Source of the DNA: Roseivirga sp.
Lineage (GTDB): Bacteria > Bacteroidota > Bacteroidia > Cytophagales > Cyclobacteriaceae
Length of the DNA: 64,000 bases
NCBI GenBank assembly: GCA_029262895.1
Contig: JAJCYM010000057.1
Location: 19,713-83,712 of the forward strand
Reading direction: 5' to 3'
Part shown: one piece after another, positions 62,042-64,000 of the stretch
Position numbering within the stretch: position 1 is the stretch's first letter
Layout: each line of letters begins with the position of its first letter
The notes under the pieces: generated by a model
Told to the model about the DNA's origin: nothing
Databases searched by the model: none
The model's input: the letters and a program-made list of their open reading frames with translations, nothing else
Made by a program: the position numbers and the translations under genes

Positions 62042-62959
62042 ATGGGAAGGAAAAAATCAAAGCTTGCAAAAGAAGGCACAAAGAGTCCTTTGAAGGCGCT
62101 GGTTTTTTGTCTTTTCATAATTGCCCTTACCGCTTGTTCCGGTAATTCAGATACCCTTGTAATTATGTCTACTCCTTATGGGGAAATGAAGGCCGTGTTG
62201 TATGACGATACCCCAAAACACAAAGCCAACTTTTTGAAGTTAGCCCGGAAAGGGAAGTTTGACAGCGTCATTTTTCATAGGGTAATTGAAAATTTTATGA
62301 TTCAGACCGGGGACCTTTCTACCGGTACTTGGGGAGAAGCTGCTGATTATCAAATTGAGGCAGAGTTTTTACCTGAAAAATATATGCATGAAAAGGGCGC
62401 TCTTGCTGCGGCAAGACAGCCCGACAGCAGGAACCTGGAAAAGAAATCCAGTGGTTCCCAGTTCTACATTGTGCAAGGTGAAAAGTATGACGATGCCGGC
62501 TTACAGGCACGAGGAGAATATAGAGAATTCCTTAAGCTCAATGGATATTTTGAGAGATTGATGCGGGTTGATCGCTACATTGAGTTAAAGGAGAAGTACA
62601 ACTATTATGTGATAAAATCTCAGGAAGATTCTACCTACGATTTTAATGTGGCCCTAAAAAACCTGGTTTATAACTCCAAAGAATTTATTGAAAAGGAGTT
62701 TGGCCCACAGGTAGATCCCGGTTTTAACGACTTCCAGAAAGAGAGGTACGCCACAGTAGGTGGCACTCCACACTTGGATGGTGAATACACGGTTTTCGGC
62801 CGAGTTGTAGAAGGTTTGGAGGTGATTGATAAGATCGCTGCCCAAAAGACAAACTATCGGGATAAACCGGAACAAGATATCAGAATGCATGTACGGTTGG
62901 AAAAAGTGAAACGTGCAGTGCTTACTGAAAAATACGGCATTAAGTACCCGGATAAGTAA
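62042..62959 (+). CDS. Cyclophilin-type peptidyl-prolyl isomerase lipoprotein (3 of 3)
   Basis: 305 residues from ATG 62042 (an upstream TTG in frame is less likely). Basic N-terminus, then lipoprotein signal LVFCLFIIALTAC (lipobox LTAC, Cys32). Core: LVIMSTPYGEMKAVLYDDTP, IFHRVIENFMIQTGDL (Thr for Gly in QGG), GALAAARQPDSRNLEKK, SSGSQFYIVQG; insert of about 95 residues; YTVFGRVVEGLEVIDKIAAQ. Its stop TAA shares one base with the next ATG. Confidence 0.92.
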   Translation: MGRKKSKLAKEGTKSPLKALVFCLFIIALTACSGNSDTLVIMSTPYGEMKAVLYDDTPKHKANFLKLARKGKFDSVIFHRVIENFMIQTGDLSTGTWGEAADYQIEAEFLPEKYMHEKGALAAARQPDSRNLEKKSSGSQFYIVQGEKYDDAGLQARGEYREFLKLNGYFERLMRVDRYIELKEKYNYYVIKSQEDSTYDFNVALKNLVYNSKEFIEKEFGPQVDPGFNDFQKERYATVGGTPHLDGEYTVFGRVVEGLEVIDKIAAQKTNYRDKPEQDIRMHVRLEKVKRAVLTEKYGIKYPDK

Positions 62960-63867
62960 TGAGAATCCTCATCACAGGTTCAAATGGCCTTTTAGGGCAA
63001 AAACTGGTTAAGCAAATAGCTGCGGCCGGAATAGATGAAGTGATTGCCACTAGTCGGGGAAGCAATCGCTTGCCCAATGCCGACCATTACCAATACGAAT
63101 CGCTTGATGTTGGCGACAAAGAAGATGTCTTAACAGTAATCGGAGAACACCAGCCAGATGTCGTAATACACACTGCGGCCATGACCAATGTTGATCAATG
63201 CGAAACTGAAAGGCAGGCCTGTTGGAGACTGAATGTAGAAGCGGTTGGCCATGTAGTAGAGGCCTGCGAAAAGACAGATGCCTTCCTTATTCACCTGTCT
63301 ACTGACTTTATATTTGATGGAGAAGCAGGGCCTTATGATGAGACCGCTGAGGCTAATCCCATTAGCTATTATGGAGAGAGTAAACTGGCTGCTGAGAAGT
63401 TAATTCAGGCATCATCTCTGAACTGGGCAATCGTTAGAACCGTCCTTGTTTACGGGATTGCCCATGATATGAGTCGTTCAAACATTATTCTCTGGGTTAA
63501 AAACTCTCTGGAGGAAGGCAAGCATATCAAAGTTGTAGACGACCAATTGAGGAGTCCAACATTAGCGGAAGATTTGGCTGCTGGTTGTTACTTAATCGCT
63601 CAAAAAAGGGCAGAAGGGACATTTAACATTAGCGGCAAGGATTTGCTCACGCCCTATGATATGGCCCTTAAAACGGCAGACTTCTTCAACCTCAATACCA
63701 GTACTATGGAGCGTGCCGATGCTTCCAACTTCTCTCAGACGGCCAAAAGACCAGCTAAGACAGGGCTATTGATTGATAAGGCCAAAAAGGAACTAGGTTA
63801 TATACCAAGGACCTTTGATGAGGGCATTGCCATTCTGGCCAATCAAATGGGCTTTGAGACCAAATAG
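62959..63867 (+). CDS. RmlD-like NAD(P)-dependent sugar reductase (extended SDR)
   Basis: 302 residues. Rossmann start RILITGSNGLLGQKLV (GxxGxxG); DVVIHTAAMTNVDQCE; LSTDFIFDGEAGPYDETAEA (Ser/Thr of the catalytic triad); PISYYGESKLAAE (YxxxK); VRTVLVYG; QLRSPTLAEDLAAGCYLIA. This is the pattern of dTDP-4-dehydrorhamnose reductase and related SDRs such as MAT2B. With no rml genes nearby the substrate is uncertain. Translationally coupled to the third cyclophilin (TAATG). Confidence 0.88.
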   Translation: MRILITGSNGLLGQKLVKQIAAAGIDEVIATSRGSNRLPNADHYQYESLDVGDKEDVLTVIGEHQPDVVIHTAAMTNVDQCETERQACWRLNVEAVGHVVEACEKTDAFLIHLSTDFIFDGEAGPYDETAEANPISYYGESKLAAEKLIQASSLNWAIVRTVLVYGIAHDMSRSNIILWVKNSLEEGKHIKVVDDQLRSPTLAEDLAAGCYLIAQKRAEGTFNISGKDLLTPYDMALKTADFFNLNTSTMERADASNFSQTAKRPAKTGLLIDKAKKELGYIPRTFDEGIAILANQMGFETK

Positions 63868-63891
63868 AGCGATTTGCTTTGTAATCCGAGG

Positions 63892-63905
63892 ATATTTCGA
63901 AATAT
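63892..63905. promoter_or_regulatory. 14-bp palindrome upstream of the last gene
   Basis: Perfect palindrome ATATTTCGAAATAT, 54 bp before the probable ATG at 63960. Possible operator; it may be chance in A/T-rich sequence. Confidence 0.3.
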
Positions 63906-63959
63906 TTATTGGTTCAACTATTAACAACCACATCAACTTAACCTTAAAATATTAACTCT

Positions 63960-64000
63960 ATGGCTGCTAATTTAGGCGATGAGGGCAGAGGGCAGTGGGG
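63960..64000 (+). CDS. N-terminus of a probable NSS-family sodium:solute symporter (partial)
   Basis: Only 13 full codons are visible: MAANLGDEGRGQW. RGQWG is the characteristic start of neurotransmitter:sodium symporter family proteins, which continue S(R/K)xGFILA. The assignment rests on that short match. The 92-bp upstream gap contains a palindrome but no exact TAnnTTTG box. Confidence 0.45.
   Translation, partial: MAANLGDEGRGQW

Noticed and set aside
1..64000. tRNA/rRNA genes, CRISPR arrays, prophage or integrase genes, transposases
   Set aside because: No cloverleaf with a recognisable T-arm, no regularly spaced short repeats and no phage or transposase protein motifs were seen on either strand.

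Overview
The window looks like a chromosomal segment of a marine-type member of the Bacteroidota, most likely Cytophagales. The evidence is a type B L31 gene behind a TTTG / TAnnTTTG promoter, several LytTR regulators paired with 4-TM histidine kinases, GLPGLI and DUF6249-type proteins, TonB-plug proteins, a GlmU-like NTP_transf_4 enzyme, and many secreted proteins whose signal peptides end in AQ. There is no prophage, insertion sequence with a transposase, CRISPR array, rRNA or tRNA that I can recognise. Both ends are cut: the left edge holds the tail of a probable rhomboid protease, and the right edge holds the first 13 codons of a probable sodium:solute (NSS) symporter.

Layout. (1) 252-15314, minus strand: rlmN preceded by a 13.5-kb tandem array of large secreted paralogues (alpha-2-macroglobulin-like MG domains plus a TonB 'plug' without a barrel), headed by a thioesterase gene. 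One array member is a decayed chimera whose 3' end comes from a second, lost thioesterase copy. (2) clpB (15471-18116). (3) 18159-33055: two LytTR/histidine-kinase pairs, each beside a secreted alpha/beta-hydrolase-like + DUF2911 fusion protein that lacks the nucleophile serine. Between them lie a pentapeptide-repeat protein, an M61 metallopeptidase, a lipoprotein RidA and a large sortilin-like BNR protein. (4) 33146-40928: GLPGLI protein, MarR regulator, two S41 proteases (one is Prc), a MacB/FtsX permease, and a 159-bp hairpin-forming dispersed element. (5) 41057-45025: ybbP, ybbA and divergent tesA, the same arrangement as in E. coli. (6) 45014-48431: a carboxypeptidase-regulatory-domain protein, an ECF sigma factor with an overlapping membrane protein, a DUF6249 protein, and an MltB-type lytic transglycosylase. 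(7) 48534-50636: proline dehydrogenase, an HxlR regulator and a prephenate-dehydratase-like protein, linked by a shared 15-bp operator-like sequence. (8) 50657-56536: yifB/comM, gmhA, an MsbA-like exporter, the second 159-bp element and a Wzi-like outer-membrane protein. (9) 56702-63867, plus strand: rpmE2, then a long close-packed run of a GlmU-like nucleotidyltransferase, holB, hemC, three tandem cyclophilins and an RmlD-like reductase.

The parts most worth attention are the recombining MG/plug array with its chimeric pseudogene, the two regulator plus pseudo-hydrolase sets, the paired full-length hairpin elements, the HxlR/PRODH/PDT-like module, and the triple cyclophilin set. Most other genes are housekeeping or common in the phylum. 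All calls are from reading the sequence; no database search was run.
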